DNA from: Gordonia phthalatica
GTDB taxonomy: Bacteria; Actinomycetota; Actinomycetes; Mycobacteriales; Mycobacteriaceae
Assembly (NCBI RefSeq): GCF_001305675.1
Contig: NZ_CP011853.1
Location: 62,001-126,000 of the forward strand
Length of the DNA: 64,000 nt
Direction of reading: 5' to 3'
Part shown: piece after piece, positions 51,208 through 59,605 of the stretch
Numbering within the stretch: position 1 is the stretch's first letter
Layout of the letters: every line of letters begins with the position of its first letter
Made by a program: the position numbers and the translations under genes
The notes under the pieces: model-generated
Database searches by the model: none
The model's input: only the letters and a program-made list of their open reading frames with translations
Told to the model about the DNA's origin: nothing

Positions 51208-51850
51208 CCAGACCGTGCCTAACAGCACCGTGCCTGACAAGCCGGGTCGCGCGGGCACCAAGGGCGTCCCGCGCGAGGTCCGCGAACAGCAGATCATCGA
51301 CGTCGCCACCAGGTTGTTCGGCGACCACGGTTACGCCAACGTCCCACTGTCGAAGATCGCGGCGGCCGCTGGCGTCTCGAAGCCGCTGATCTACGCGTAC
51401 TTCGACTCCAGGGACGGACTGCACGCCGCATGTGTCCGCCGCGCGGGGGACCGCCTCGTCGAGGCGGTGGCCGCCGCGCAGGACACGCCCGCCGTCGCGG
51501 GCCGCGCCGTGGCGACACTCACCGCCATCTTCCAGGCACTCGACGGCTCCACCCAGAGCTGGAAGCTGATCTACGACGCGACGCTCCCGCGGCCCAGCGA
51601 CGCCTACGACGTCGCCCGCAAGTATCAGAACGCGCTGAACGGTATGGGGGCGTCGGGCGTCGCGGAACTCCTCACCGAGGCCGGGGTCACCGACCCGCAG
51701 GATCACTCGCTGATGCTGACCCTCTGGTTCCAGCTCGTCTCGACGACCATCGCGTGGTGGCACGACAACCCGCACGACTCACCCGCCGAGATGACCGACC
51801 GCTTCATCCGCGTCTTCGGGACGCTGTCCGGCGCCCGGCTCGACCGCTGA
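51182..51850 (+). CDS. TetR-family transcriptional regulator
   Basis: Predicted 222 residues. The HTH is REQQIIDVATRLFGDHGYAN, VPLSKIAAAAGVSKPLIYAY, FDSRDGLHAACV. The C-terminal ligand domain is helical. The start is unclear: ATG 51176 or 51182 overlaps the DUF6670 gene, and three in-frame GTGs (51200, 51215, 51230) lie in three 15-bp tandem repeats encoding VPDQT, VPNST and VPDKP. It probably controls its own operon (DUF6670, SRPBCC, membrane protein). Confidence 0.85.
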   Translation: MSRSRTVPDQTVPNSTVPDKPGRAGTKGVPREVREQQIIDVATRLFGDHGYANVPLSKIAAAAGVSKPLIYAYFDSRDGLHAACVRRAGDRLVEAVAAAQDTPAVAGRAVATLTAIFQALDGSTQSWKLIYDATLPRPSDAYDVARKYQNALNGMGASGVAELLTEAGVTDPQDHSLMLTLWFQLVSTTIAWWHDNPHDSPAEMTDRFIRVFGTLSGARLDR

Positions 51851-51882
51851 TCACACCCCACGACCATTCACAGGAGAACACC

Positions 51883-52341
51883 ATGGGAAACCGAATCTCT
51901 GCCAACGTCATCCGCACCACCGCCCTCTCGCGCGACGCCGCCTGGCAGGCCGTGTCCGATCACGCCGACATCGTCAACTGGGCACCTCGCACCAACGTCG
52001 AGCTGACGCCGTCGACCGGTGACGACCCGAACGGCGTCGGCGCGGTCCGCCGCATCAGCGGCCTGCTGCTGCCGGCCACGATCGTCGAGCGGGTCACCGA
52101 GTTCACGCCGACCGAGCGGCTGTCGTACGCGGCGGAGGCCGGCGTCCCGTTCCGGAACTACGAGGCGACGATCGTCCTGCGCGACCGCGCCGACGGCGGC
52201 ACCGAGGTCGCCTGGTCGGCGACCGCCGACGGCCGGTTCCCCGGCGACGACGTCCTCCTCCGCGGCCTGGTCCTGGGCCTGCAGACCCTGCTCGGCCGAC
52301 GGATGAGCGCCATCGCGAAGGCCGGAGGGGCGCAGTCATGA
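51883..52341 (+). CDS. SRPBCC-family (polyketide cyclase-like) protein
   Basis: Predicted 152 residues from ATG 51883 (AGGAG 9 bases upstream). The START-like fold is recognised from NVIRTTALSRDAAWQAVSDH, GVGAVRRISGLLLPATIVER and ERLSYAAEAGVPFRNYEATI, then TEVAWSATADGRFPG. Such domains bind hydrophobic ligands; no enzyme activity can be assigned. It is 32 bp after the TetR gene and overlaps the membrane protein gene by 4 bp, so the three are co-transcribed. Confidence 0.75.
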   Translation: MGNRISANVIRTTALSRDAAWQAVSDHADIVNWAPRTNVELTPSTGDDPNGVGAVRRISGLLLPATIVERVTEFTPTERLSYAAEAGVPFRNYEATIVLRDRADGGTEVAWSATADGRFPGDDVLLRGLVLGLQTLLGRRMSAIAKAGGAQS

Positions 52342-52961
52342 TCGGTGTCCGCACCCGGTACGCGCTGGGCATGATCGTTGCGACCACCCTGCTCTACTGC
52401 TTCGGCGACCACTTCTTCCACGTCCGCATGGGAATGCTCAGGTACAACTGGGCGCCGCTGGTCGACGGCCAGTCGGTGTGGGTGTACCTGTTCTTCCTCG
52501 GCGGCTCGATCATCATCTGGTTCCTCGGCATCGCCTTCGCGCGACTGTGGACGGACACCGAGGCGACGGTCCCGTCGTGGCGCTACATCGGCGGCACGTT
52601 CGTCGCGCTGATCGCCGTCTATCTGTGCTCCGGGCTGATCGGCGTCGAGCATCCGCACCTGTACTTCTGGATCATGCTGGTCACCTTCGCGCTGCGCCTG
52701 GTGATCGAGGAGCGCACGCATCGCGCGGGCATGCTCGCGGCGGCCGTCGTCATCGCCGTCGGCGCGTTCATCGAGGGCGGCGTCGCGTGGCTGGGGCTGT
52801 TCACCTACGCGCACGTCGACGTCGCCGAGATCCCGGCCTGGCTGGTCGCCGCGTACCTGCACATCGCGTTCTTCGCCGTGGCCGTCGCACGGCGCGCCCG
52901 GTTCCGGCATGCGCAGGAGCAGGTCGGCGTACCGGCCGCGGAGCTCACGCCAAGCGCGTGA
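52338..52961 (+). CDS. Multi-pass membrane protein, unknown family
   Basis: Predicted 207 residues with six hydrophobic helices, including VYLFFLGGSIIIWFLGIAFA, YIGGTFVALIAVYLCSGLIG, MLAAAVVIAVGAFIEGGVAW and VAAYLHIAFFAVAVARRA. Conserved-looking charged residues lie between helices (FGDHFFHVRMG, IEERTHR). No family recognised; the helix lengths suggest a small integral enzyme or transporter. The ATG overlaps the SRPBCC stop. Convergent with the transglutaminase gene (17-bp overlap). Confidence 0.6.
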   Translation: MIGVRTRYALGMIVATTLLYCFGDHFFHVRMGMLRYNWAPLVDGQSVWVYLFFLGGSIIIWFLGIAFARLWTDTEATVPSWRYIGGTFVALIAVYLCSGLIGVEHPHLYFWIMLVTFALRLVIEERTHRAGMLAAAVVIAVGAFIEGGVAWLGLFTYAHVDVAEIPAWLVAAYLHIAFFAVAVARRARFRHAQEQVGVPAAELTPSA

Positions 52962-53793
52962 TCTGCACCGTCACGTCGAGGTCGGATGCGGCCGAACCGG
53001 TGTAGATGCCCTTGATCGGGGACACGTCGGCGTAGTCGCGGCCCACGCCGACCGCGACGTGACGGTCGGTGATCGTCGTGTCGTTGGTCGGATCCACGCC
53101 CCACCACGCGCCGGTCCAGACCTCCACCCACGCGTGGCTCTCGCCCTCGACGGTCTCGCCGATCGCGGCTTCGGGCTTCGGATGCAGATATCCCGACACG
53201 TACCGGGCGGGGATCCCGAGGGACCGCAGCATCGCGAGCGTCACGTGCGCGAAGTCCTGGCACACCCCGGCACGACGCCGCCACGCGTCGCTCGCATCCG
53301 TGTGCACCTCGGTGGTGCCGGTCTCGTAGGTCATCGCCTCGTGCACGCGCGCCACCACCGCGTCGACCGCCTCGGCGGGACCGAGCCCCTTCGCCGCCTT
53401 CTCCGCGACCCTGCTCAGCCTCTTCCGCGACGGGACGTACGCCGTGGGCGTCAGCATCTCGTCGAACTCGTCGAGCACCGCATCGGACCGCAGGTCCTCC
53501 CACGTCGCGGAGCGGGCGTTCTCGGCGGGCTGCTCCGGTTCGGTCTCGATGACGGTGGTGCCGACCACCTGCAGGCGGTCGTGCGCGGTGTGCAGGTCGA
53601 ACGCCGACACGATGGTGCCCCAGTAGTCGGTGTAGCGGTAGATGCGGGCCGACGGCACGATGTCGACGTGCTCCACCACCACCGTCTGCCGGGAGTCGTT
53701 CCGCGGCGTCAGGCGCGCCTCGTTGAACGACGACGTCGCCGGTCCCTCGTAGGTGTATCCGGTGCTGTGGACCACCCGGAGCCTGCTGCTCAT
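52945..53793 (-). CDS. Transglutaminase-like family protein
   Basis: Predicted 282 residues. An N-terminal bacterial transglutaminase-like region (VVHSTGYTYEGPATSSFNEA, then RLTPRND) is followed by the papain-like core with Cys in RRRAGVCQDFAHV, His in GESHAWVEVWTG and Asp in WWGVDPTND. It would hydrolyse or transfer amide bonds. ATG 53793 overlaps the alpha-E gene by 4 bp. The trio with alpha-E and ATP-grasp proteins is widely conserved, suggesting ligation and processing of a peptide-like product; the product is not known. Confidence 0.85.
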   Translation of the reverse strand: MSSRLRVVHSTGYTYEGPATSSFNEARLTPRNDSRQTVVVEHVDIVPSARIYRYTDYWGTIVSAFDLHTAHDRLQVVGTTVIETEPEQPAENARSATWEDLRSDAVLDEFDEMLTPTAYVPSRKRLSRVAEKAAKGLGPAEAVDAVVARVHEAMTYETGTTEVHTDASDAWRRRAGVCQDFAHVTLAMLRSLGIPARYVSGYLHPKPEAAIGETVEGESHAWVEVWTGAWWGVDPTNDTTITDRHVAVGVGRDYADVSPIKGIYTGSAASDLDVTVQITRLA

Positions 53794-54770
53794 GCGTTCT
53801 CCTGCTCTTGTTCCTGCTGCGCCTCGGCGGCGGGACCGGCGTCCGACCACGACACGTACGGCGCGATGTGGAAGTGCTCCTCGGAGATCGAGTCGCTGAC
53901 CGCCTGACACATCACCTGCAGATCCAGCAGGTGGGTGGCGAGGTTCGGCATCAACGTCTGCGGGTCGATGAACTCCAGCGAACTGCGTGCCCGACCCAGC
54001 AGCGTCAGCGCCCGCGACTGCGCGCCGACGCGGTCGGGACGGTGGTCGAGTTCGGCCAGGTACCGTTCGGCGACCTGCAGGGAGTGGAACACCGACCGCG
54101 GGAACAGGCGGTCGAGCAGCATGAACTCGACGACGTGTTCGGCGTCGACCGTCCCGCGGTAGGCGCGGATGTAGGTGTCCTGCGCGCCGGCCGCGATCAG
54201 CACGCTCATCCACGACGGCGAACTGGTGCGGTCGCCGGAGCGCGAGTGCAGCATCCGGACGATCATGTCGACCCGCTCGATGGACCGGCCGAGCAGCAGA
54301 TAGCTGTAGCCGTCGTCGTGGCTGAGGGTGGCGTCGGTGAGTCCGGCGAACATGGCCGCCCGCTCCTTCACATACGAGAGGAAGTCGTGCGGACCCAGGC
54401 GGCGGGCGCGTCGTTCGGCGTCGCGGAGACCGTTGTAGGTGGCGTTGAGGCACTCCCACATCTCGCTGGAGATCACTTCGCGGGCGCCGCGCGCATTCTC
54501 GCGAGCAGCCGAGATCAGCCCGACGATGGAGCCGGCCGCGGTCCGGTCGTAGGCCACCTGGTCGGCGAGCGTCCAGACGGTGTGGCCGCCGCCGTCGTCG
54601 GTGGTGAAGCCGAGGACGGCCATCACCTGCCGGACCGCGCGGTCGGGATCGACGGTCGGATCCTCCAGGAGCTGCTGGACGGCGACGTCGAGGATGCGTG
54701 CCATGTCGTCGGCGCGTTCCACATAGCGACCGATCCAGAACAGGGAGTCGGCGTTGCGGGCGAGCATCAT
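53790..54770 (-). CDS. Alpha-E domain protein
   Basis: Predicted 326 residues, all-helical. It opens MMLARNADSLFWIGRYVERA, followed by DDMARILDVAVQQLLED, the hallmark of alpha-E proteins. Later come ENARGAREVISSEMWECLNA and LLLGRSIERVDMIVRMLHSR. The function is unknown, but it is always near the circularly permuted ATP-grasp and transglutaminase genes, as here. It overlaps both neighbours by 4 bp. The C-terminal tail is Gln/Glu-rich. Confidence 0.88.
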   Translation of the reverse strand: MMLARNADSLFWIGRYVERADDMARILDVAVQQLLEDPTVDPDRAVRQVMAVLGFTTDDGGGHTVWTLADQVAYDRTAAGSIVGLISAARENARGAREVISSEMWECLNATYNGLRDAERRARRLGPHDFLSYVKERAAMFAGLTDATLSHDDGYSYLLLGRSIERVDMIVRMLHSRSGDRTSSPSWMSVLIAAGAQDTYIRAYRGTVDAEHVVEFMLLDRLFPRSVFHSLQVAERYLAELDHRPDRVGAQSRALTLLGRARSSLEFIDPQTLMPNLATHLLDLQVMCQAVSDSISEEHFHIAPYVSWSDAGPAAEAQQEQEQENA

Positions 54771-56446
54771 GACGCGGCCTCCTCACTGACGGTGCCGTCC
54801 GGTGTGCTCCGGTCGCGACCCTGTTGCTGTTGCTGTTGCTGTTGGTCGGTGGTGAAGCCCGGTGGCTCCAGCGCCGGGGAGCGCATCTCGGGGAGGTCGG
54901 CGACGACCCGCTCGGACGTCAGTTCGCGGGTCTCGCCGGACGAACGGGTGGTGAGCACCCACGTGTCCTTGGAGCCGCCGCCCTGCGAGGAGTTCACCAC
55001 CAGGGATCCCTCGTTGAGGGCGACGCGCGTCAGGCCGCCGGGCAGCACCCACACCGATTCGCCGTCGTTCACCGCGAACGGCCGCAGATCCACGTGGCGC
55101 GGTCGGAGTTCGTCGCCGACGACGGTCGGGTTGGTCGACAGCGCGATCACCGGCTGCGCGATCCACCCGCGCGGGTTGGCGCGGATCTTGGCCGACAGTT
55201 CGGCGAGCTCATCGCGGGTGGAGTTCGGCCCGAAGACGATGCCGTAGCCGCCGCTGCCCTCGACGGGCTTCACCACCAGCTCGTCGATCCGGCGGAGCAC
55301 CTCGTCGCACTCGTCGGGCAGCCAGCAGCGCAGTGTCTCGACGTTCTCGATCTTCGGCTCCTCGCCGAGGTAGTACCGGATCATGTCGGGGACGTAGGTG
55401 TAGACCAGCTTGTCGTCGGCCACGCCGTTGCCGACCGCGCTGGAGATGACCACGTTGCCCGCGCGGGCCGCGTTCACCAGGCCTGCGACGCCGAGCATCG
55501 AGTCGGGGCGGAACTGCATGGGGTCCAGGAAGGCGTCGTCGATGCGGCGGTAGATCACGTCGACGCGCTGGCGGCCGTCGGTGGTGCGCATGTAGACGAC
55601 GTTGTCCTGGCAGAACAGGTCGCGGCCCTCCACCAGCTCGACGCCCATCTGCCGCGCGAGCAGGGAGTGCTCGAAGTACGCGGAGTTCGCGACGCCCGGC
55701 GTGAGAACGACGATGGTCGGGTCGCCGACGCCCGACGGTGCCGACGCCTGCAGTGCGCGCAGCAAGTGCCGCGGGTACTCGCGGACGGCGCGCACCCGAT
55801 GCGCCAGGAACAGGTCGGGGAAGACGCGCGCCATGGTTCGCCGGTTCTCCATCACGTACGAGACGCCCGACGGCGAACGGACGTTGTCCTCCAGGACCCG
55901 GAAGTCGCCCTTCTGGTCACGGATCAGGTCGATGCCCGCGACGTGGATGCGGACGCCGTTCGGCGGTCGGATGCCCGCGGCAGACCGGTGGAAGTGCTCG
56001 CACGAGTAGATGAGGCGGCGCGGCATGATGCCGTCGGCCAGGATCGCCTGCTCGCTGTAGACGTCGTCGAGGAACATCTCGAGCGCCTTCACCCGCTGCG
56101 CGATGCCCTCCTCCAGGCGCGACCACTCGCTGGCGCCGATGACGCGGGGGACCGGATCCAGCGGGAACGGTCGCTCCTGTCCGGACAGGGCGAACGTGAT
56201 GCCCTGGTCGATGAACGCGCGACCGAGGGCGTCGAGCCGGGCCTGCAGATCGTCTTGACCGATCCCGCCGATCGCCGAACCGATGCCGCGGTAGTGCGGT
56301 CGGATGGACCCGTCGGGCCGGAACATCTCGTCCAGCGCCGTCTGCTCGAAGCCGTCCGAGTAGTAGTTCAACGCGGTACCGCCGGCGTCTCTCGTCACGG
56401 CGGAGGCCGCGGAGTCGGGCGTCGGAGTAGATGCTGCGGGCGTCAT
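54767..56446 (-). CDS. Circularly permuted ATP-grasp type 2 protein
   Basis: Predicted 559 residues from ATG 56446. Features are DGSIRPHYRGIGSAIGGIGQ, FHRSAAGIRPPNGVRIHVAG, DLIRDQKGDFRVLEDNVRSP (ATP-grasp metal/ATP residues), and VVKPVEGSGGYGIVFGPNS (glycine-rich lid). It probably forms an amide bond using ATP, together with its two operon partners. Near the C-terminus there is a run of eight Gln (bases 54824-54847), encoded by a CAA/CAG array. First gene of the three-gene run. Confidence 0.88.
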   Translation of the reverse strand: MTPAASTPTPDSAASAVTRDAGGTALNYYSDGFEQTALDEMFRPDGSIRPHYRGIGSAIGGIGQDDLQARLDALGRAFIDQGITFALSGQERPFPLDPVPRVIGASEWSRLEEGIAQRVKALEMFLDDVYSEQAILADGIMPRRLIYSCEHFHRSAAGIRPPNGVRIHVAGIDLIRDQKGDFRVLEDNVRSPSGVSYVMENRRTMARVFPDLFLAHRVRAVREYPRHLLRALQASAPSGVGDPTIVVLTPGVANSAYFEHSLLARQMGVELVEGRDLFCQDNVVYMRTTDGRQRVDVIYRRIDDAFLDPMQFRPDSMLGVAGLVNAARAGNVVISSAVGNGVADDKLVYTYVPDMIRYYLGEEPKIENVETLRCWLPDECDEVLRRIDELVVKPVEGSGGYGIVFGPNSTRDELAELSAKIRANPRGWIAQPVIALSTNPTVVGDELRPRHVDLRPFAVNDGESVWVLPGGLTRVALNEGSLVVNSSQGGGSKDTWVLTTRSSGETRELTSERVVADLPEMRSPALEPPGFTTDQQQQQQQQGRDRSTPDGTVSEEAAS

Positions 56447-56546
56447 ACGATGATCGTGCACCCTGGCGCGGGAGGCGCGGCCCGTTTCGCGGGTTTAGCG
56501 GCGGACCGGTGCGGGCAAGTGGGTGAAGGACGTGAGAGAGGTTCCG

Positions 56547-57164
56547 ATGGTGGACGACGCATCGACGACGCGGCGCGGTCGCGGGCGTCCACCGGGGCCG
56601 CCGCTGGACCTCGCGCGCCGTCGCACACTCCTGCTCGACGCCGCGGAGGACGCGCTGCGCACCGGTGGTTCCGATGTGGGCCTGGGCGAGGTCGCGAAGA
56701 TCGCCGGGCTGTCGCGATCGGCGGTGTACGCGGCGTTCGCCGACCGCGACGCGCTGCTGGACGCCCTCGCCGCGCGGCGGAGCCGGCGGATCGTCGACGA
56801 CCTGGGTTCGGTGCTGTCGACGATCACCGATCCGCGCGATCAGACGCGCGCCGCCGTCGACATCCTGGCCGCCTGGTTCGAGGAGGAACCGGTGCTGGCG
56901 CCGGTCCTGATGTCGCGCCTCAGCCACGCCGGGGCGGGCGACGGCTCGATCCTCGACGCGCTGGTGGGCATCCTGCGAGCGGGGTTCGCCGCGCGTGGAT
57001 CAGACGACGCGGCCGCGGAGCCGTGGGCGCACGCGATCGTCGGCGCGGTGTCGTCGACCGTGACCTGGTGGTCGAGGACGGCGACGATGCCGCGGGCTCA
57101 GGTGGTGGACCACCTCACCGACTTGATCTGGGCGGGGTTCTCCGGGGTGACTCCGTCGGCCTGA
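56547..57164 (+). CDS. TetR-family transcriptional regulator
   Basis: Predicted 205 residues from ATG 56547 (GAGAGG upstream). HTH: RRTLLLDAAEDALRTGGSDV, GLGEVAKIAGLSRSAVYAAF and ADRDALLDALAA. The AT-hook-like RRGRGRPPGPP precedes it. C-terminal ligand domain typical. It is divergent from the ATP-grasp gene and convergent with the SRPBCC-DUF5995 gene, whose 3' end it overlaps by 50 bp. The target is not evident. Confidence 0.85.
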   Translation: MVDDASTTRRGRGRPPGPPLDLARRRTLLLDAAEDALRTGGSDVGLGEVAKIAGLSRSAVYAAFADRDALLDALAARRSRRIVDDLGSVLSTITDPRDQTRAAVDILAAWFEEEPVLAPVLMSRLSHAGAGDGSILDALVGILRAGFAARGSDDAAAEPWAHAIVGAVSSTVTWWSRTATMPRAQVVDHLTDLIWAGFSGVTPSA

Positions 57165-58320
57165 CCACCGTCGATCCGTTCCAGAGGCGGACGGCCTCGT
57201 CGAACGCGCGGAGCCGGTGGCGCGCCACGTCGTACCCCGTGCGGGAGATGGCCGCGTCCAAGAAGTTCGGATGAAGGCGTCGGACCGGCGTCACCCACCA
57301 CGGCTGGTACGAGCCGGGCAGGTCGTCGAGCAGACGGGCGGACGCGGTGTGGAAGATCGGGGCCAGGGCGAGGTAGTCGGGGCGGAACTCGCGCAGGTCA
57401 CGGTCGGGGAACTCGGCGGCCTGCACGCGGGCGATGGCGCGCGGAAGGTCGGCCTCGATGTGGGCGGACACACCGGCCAACAGGCCCTTCATGATCGGCA
57501 GAGCCGGGTTCTCCGGATCCTCGCGTTCACAGATCGACCATGCGCGCTGCCACGCGGACTCGGGTTCTCGACCGTGCCGGTAGTCGTCGAGGTTGGTGAT
57601 GAAGTACTCGTGGAAGACCGGGATCAGCGCCAGGACCCAGTCGGGGTTCTCCAGGCGCAGAGCCGAGTCCGGATCCAGAGCGTGCGCGATCATCTCCTCC
57701 GTGACGTACTGGTACACCCGCGCGAACCACTGCTTCGGGTCGTCCGCCGCGGCGAGCTCGTCGGCGACGGCCCGCTGCTCGGCGAGGGATCGGCGGGCGG
57801 CGGCAGTCAGTGCGTCGAGGCGTTCGGGGGTCGGATGCCGCCGTTCGACGACCGCTGGTTTCGCGGCGGTGCGGCCGAGATCGAGTTCCTCGGCGATCCT
57901 GCGCATCGCGTCGAGCGACGATCGCACCTCGCGTCGGAGATACGCCACCATTCCCCGGCCGAGCAGTGGAACGACGAGGTCGACGTCGACCGTCCAGTCG
58001 ATGCGGCACCCGCCGCCTGCCGTCGCGGTGATCCGCTGCTCGCCGCGGTGGTGGCGTAGGAGCGGGCCTGCGCGGAAGACGCGATAGCGGAGCAGGTGTG
58101 GCGGCACGCTGCCCTCGACCACCTCGAGGAACGAGATCCGCCCGTGCGGCAACGTGATTCGTCGCAGTGCGCCGACCCCGGCCGCGTCGTCGCCGGCCCC
58201 CGGTTCGGTGAGCGTGACGTGCGCTGACGACCAGGTGTTCATGCGTGCGGGATCGGTCAGGAGCGACCACGCGACGTCCGCGCTGCAGGGCAGCGTCGCG
58301 GTCAGCGTCAAGGTCGGCAT
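57115..58320 (-). CDS. SRPBCC-DUF5995 fusion protein
   Basis: Predicted 401 residues with two parts. Residues about 1-150 are SRPBCC (LTLTATLPCSADVAWSLLTD, GVGALRRITLPHGRISFLEV). Residues about 190-390 match DUF5995: WFARVYQYVTEEMIAHALDP, VLALIPVFHEYFITNLDDYR, MKGLLAGVSAHIEADLPRAI, FHTASARLLDDLPG. The fusion suggests a lipid-handling role; no enzymatic motif is known. It lies 4 bp after the MpaB-type oxygenase on the same strand and is co-transcribed with it. The end overlaps a TetR gene on the other strand. Confidence 0.72.
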   Translation of the reverse strand: MPTLTLTATLPCSADVAWSLLTDPARMNTWSSAHVTLTEPGAGDDAAGVGALRRITLPHGRISFLEVVEGSVPPHLLRYRVFRAGPLLRHHRGEQRITATAGGGCRIDWTVDVDLVVPLLGRGMVAYLRREVRSSLDAMRRIAEELDLGRTAAKPAVVERRHPTPERLDALTAAARRSLAEQRAVADELAAADDPKQWFARVYQYVTEEMIAHALDPDSALRLENPDWVLALIPVFHEYFITNLDDYRHGREPESAWQRAWSICEREDPENPALPIMKGLLAGVSAHIEADLPRAIARVQAAEFPDRDLREFRPDYLALAPIFHTASARLLDDLPGSYQPWWVTPVRRLHPNFLDAAISRTGYDVARHRLRAFDEAVRLWNGSTVVRPTESPRRTPPRSSR

Positions 58321-58324
58321 CTGT

Positions 58325-59548
58325 TCATGCCACCGTGTCCATGCGACCCTCGTCGACGTGCCGGTACCGGTCCCCGAAGTCGGCGAAGTCGTCGTCGTCG
58401 ATGCCGAGACCCCGCGTCACCAGACGGAACTCGCGCTGCGCGACCGATCGCTCAGCACCGAGGAGGCCGAGGGTGCGGACCACCTCGCGGGACCGGACCA
58501 GCGGTCGTGCCAGACCGACGACGTGGTGCAGCGGCGTGGTCCGCAGGCCCATGGCGCGAACCACCTCGGGATCCACCCAGCGCGCGCTGATCGCCGAGAA
58601 GAACGGCCGCAGCAGGGGTTTGGTGAGGTGGTGCAGCACGCCGTCGAGCGGTCCGGGCAGTCCGACTGCGGTGCGGTAGCCGTCGTCGAGCAGGGCCTTC
58701 ACCAGCACGCGGGAGGCGTCGACAGGGCGGAGTCGGAACTCGCGGGAGATCGTCCGGATCTCGGTGGCATCGGCGAAGTCGACCGGCAGTCGTGCGGGTT
58801 CCACGCCCATGGTCCAGCCGATGTACCGCCAGAGGTGCGTGATGGCTTCGAGCTCGGCGCTCGAGTACCGGATTCCGAGGTCCTTGGCGATCGTCAACGG
58901 CAGGATCAGGAAGCCCGCCGTGATCGTCAACTGGGAGTAGGTCTGGTTGATCGGCGCGCCCCATTCGTCGCTGTCCCAGCCGCGGGCGAGCAGGTGGTGG
59001 CGGACCATCGCGTGCACCAGGCGGATCCGCACCGTCTCGACCCATCCCGGTGCGCCGGGCGCCATCATCCCGGGTGCGGTCGCGAGGGTGACCCAGCGCC
59101 CGGTCGCGACGACCCGGTCCCATGTCCCCTCGCTCAGGCGGCCGGTCTCGATCAGCGGCCGGACGAAGCCCTGGGCCTGGTAGCCGTAGATGAGCGACTG
59201 ATACAGGGTGCCCACCTGGAGTGACCCGAATCGCCACCAGGCGCGTGCGCCTGCTCGGGCGACGGCGGCGTCGAACCATTCCGGCGTGTCGGTGACGTGG
59301 TCGAGGAAGGCGCGGAGTGCCTCGGAGTCGGTCGTTGCGTCGGTGGGGGATTCGAGGGCGGTGAGCACGGTCCGCCAGGTGAGGTCGGAGTCGCTCATCA
59401 CGTCGGCGATGACGGCGTCGGCGAGCGGATCGCCCACCATCAGGCCGTCGGCCATCTGGTCGACGCGCTCGGGGAACCGCTCGCGGACCGCATCCCAGTT
59501 CTGCGCGCCGGTGATGGCTTCGGCCTGAGCCGATGTGGTTCCGCTCAT
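58325..59548 (-). CDS. MpaB/rubber-oxygenase-like (DUF2236) protein
   Basis: Predicted 407 residues, helical. ARAWWRFGSLQVGTLYQSLI, RVVATGRWVTLATAPGMMAP, VRIRLVHAMVRHHLLARGWD and WGAPINQTYSQLTITAGFLI are typical of the ER-bound oxygenase MpaB/latex-clearing (DUF2236) family. The Arg, Thr and His positions of this family bind haem in Lcp-type enzymes; an RxxHAMVRHH stretch is present here. The likely substrate is a hydrophobic polyprenyl or lipid. Next gene is the SRPBCC-DUF5995 fusion. Confidence 0.8.
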   Translation of the reverse strand: MSGTTSAQAEAITGAQNWDAVRERFPERVDQMADGLMVGDPLADAVIADVMSDSDLTWRTVLTALESPTDATTDSEALRAFLDHVTDTPEWFDAAVARAGARAWWRFGSLQVGTLYQSLIYGYQAQGFVRPLIETGRLSEGTWDRVVATGRWVTLATAPGMMAPGAPGWVETVRIRLVHAMVRHHLLARGWDSDEWGAPINQTYSQLTITAGFLILPLTIAKDLGIRYSSAELEAITHLWRYIGWTMGVEPARLPVDFADATEIRTISREFRLRPVDASRVLVKALLDDGYRTAVGLPGPLDGVLHHLTKPLLRPFFSAISARWVDPEVVRAMGLRTTPLHHVVGLARPLVRSREVVRTLGLLGAERSVAQREFRLVTRGLGIDDDDFADFGDRYRHVDEGRMDTVA

Positions 59549-59605
59549 ATAAAAGACAGTATGTCATTTAATTCGAGCGGGCAATGACCTCGTGTGCCGA
59601 ACGGC

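Noticed and set aside
49355..54786. Single long minus-strand protein (613 codons) ending at 52945
   Set aside because: Its first half is antisense-like noise overlapping the alpha-E gene in another frame. The transglutaminase starts at ATG 53793.
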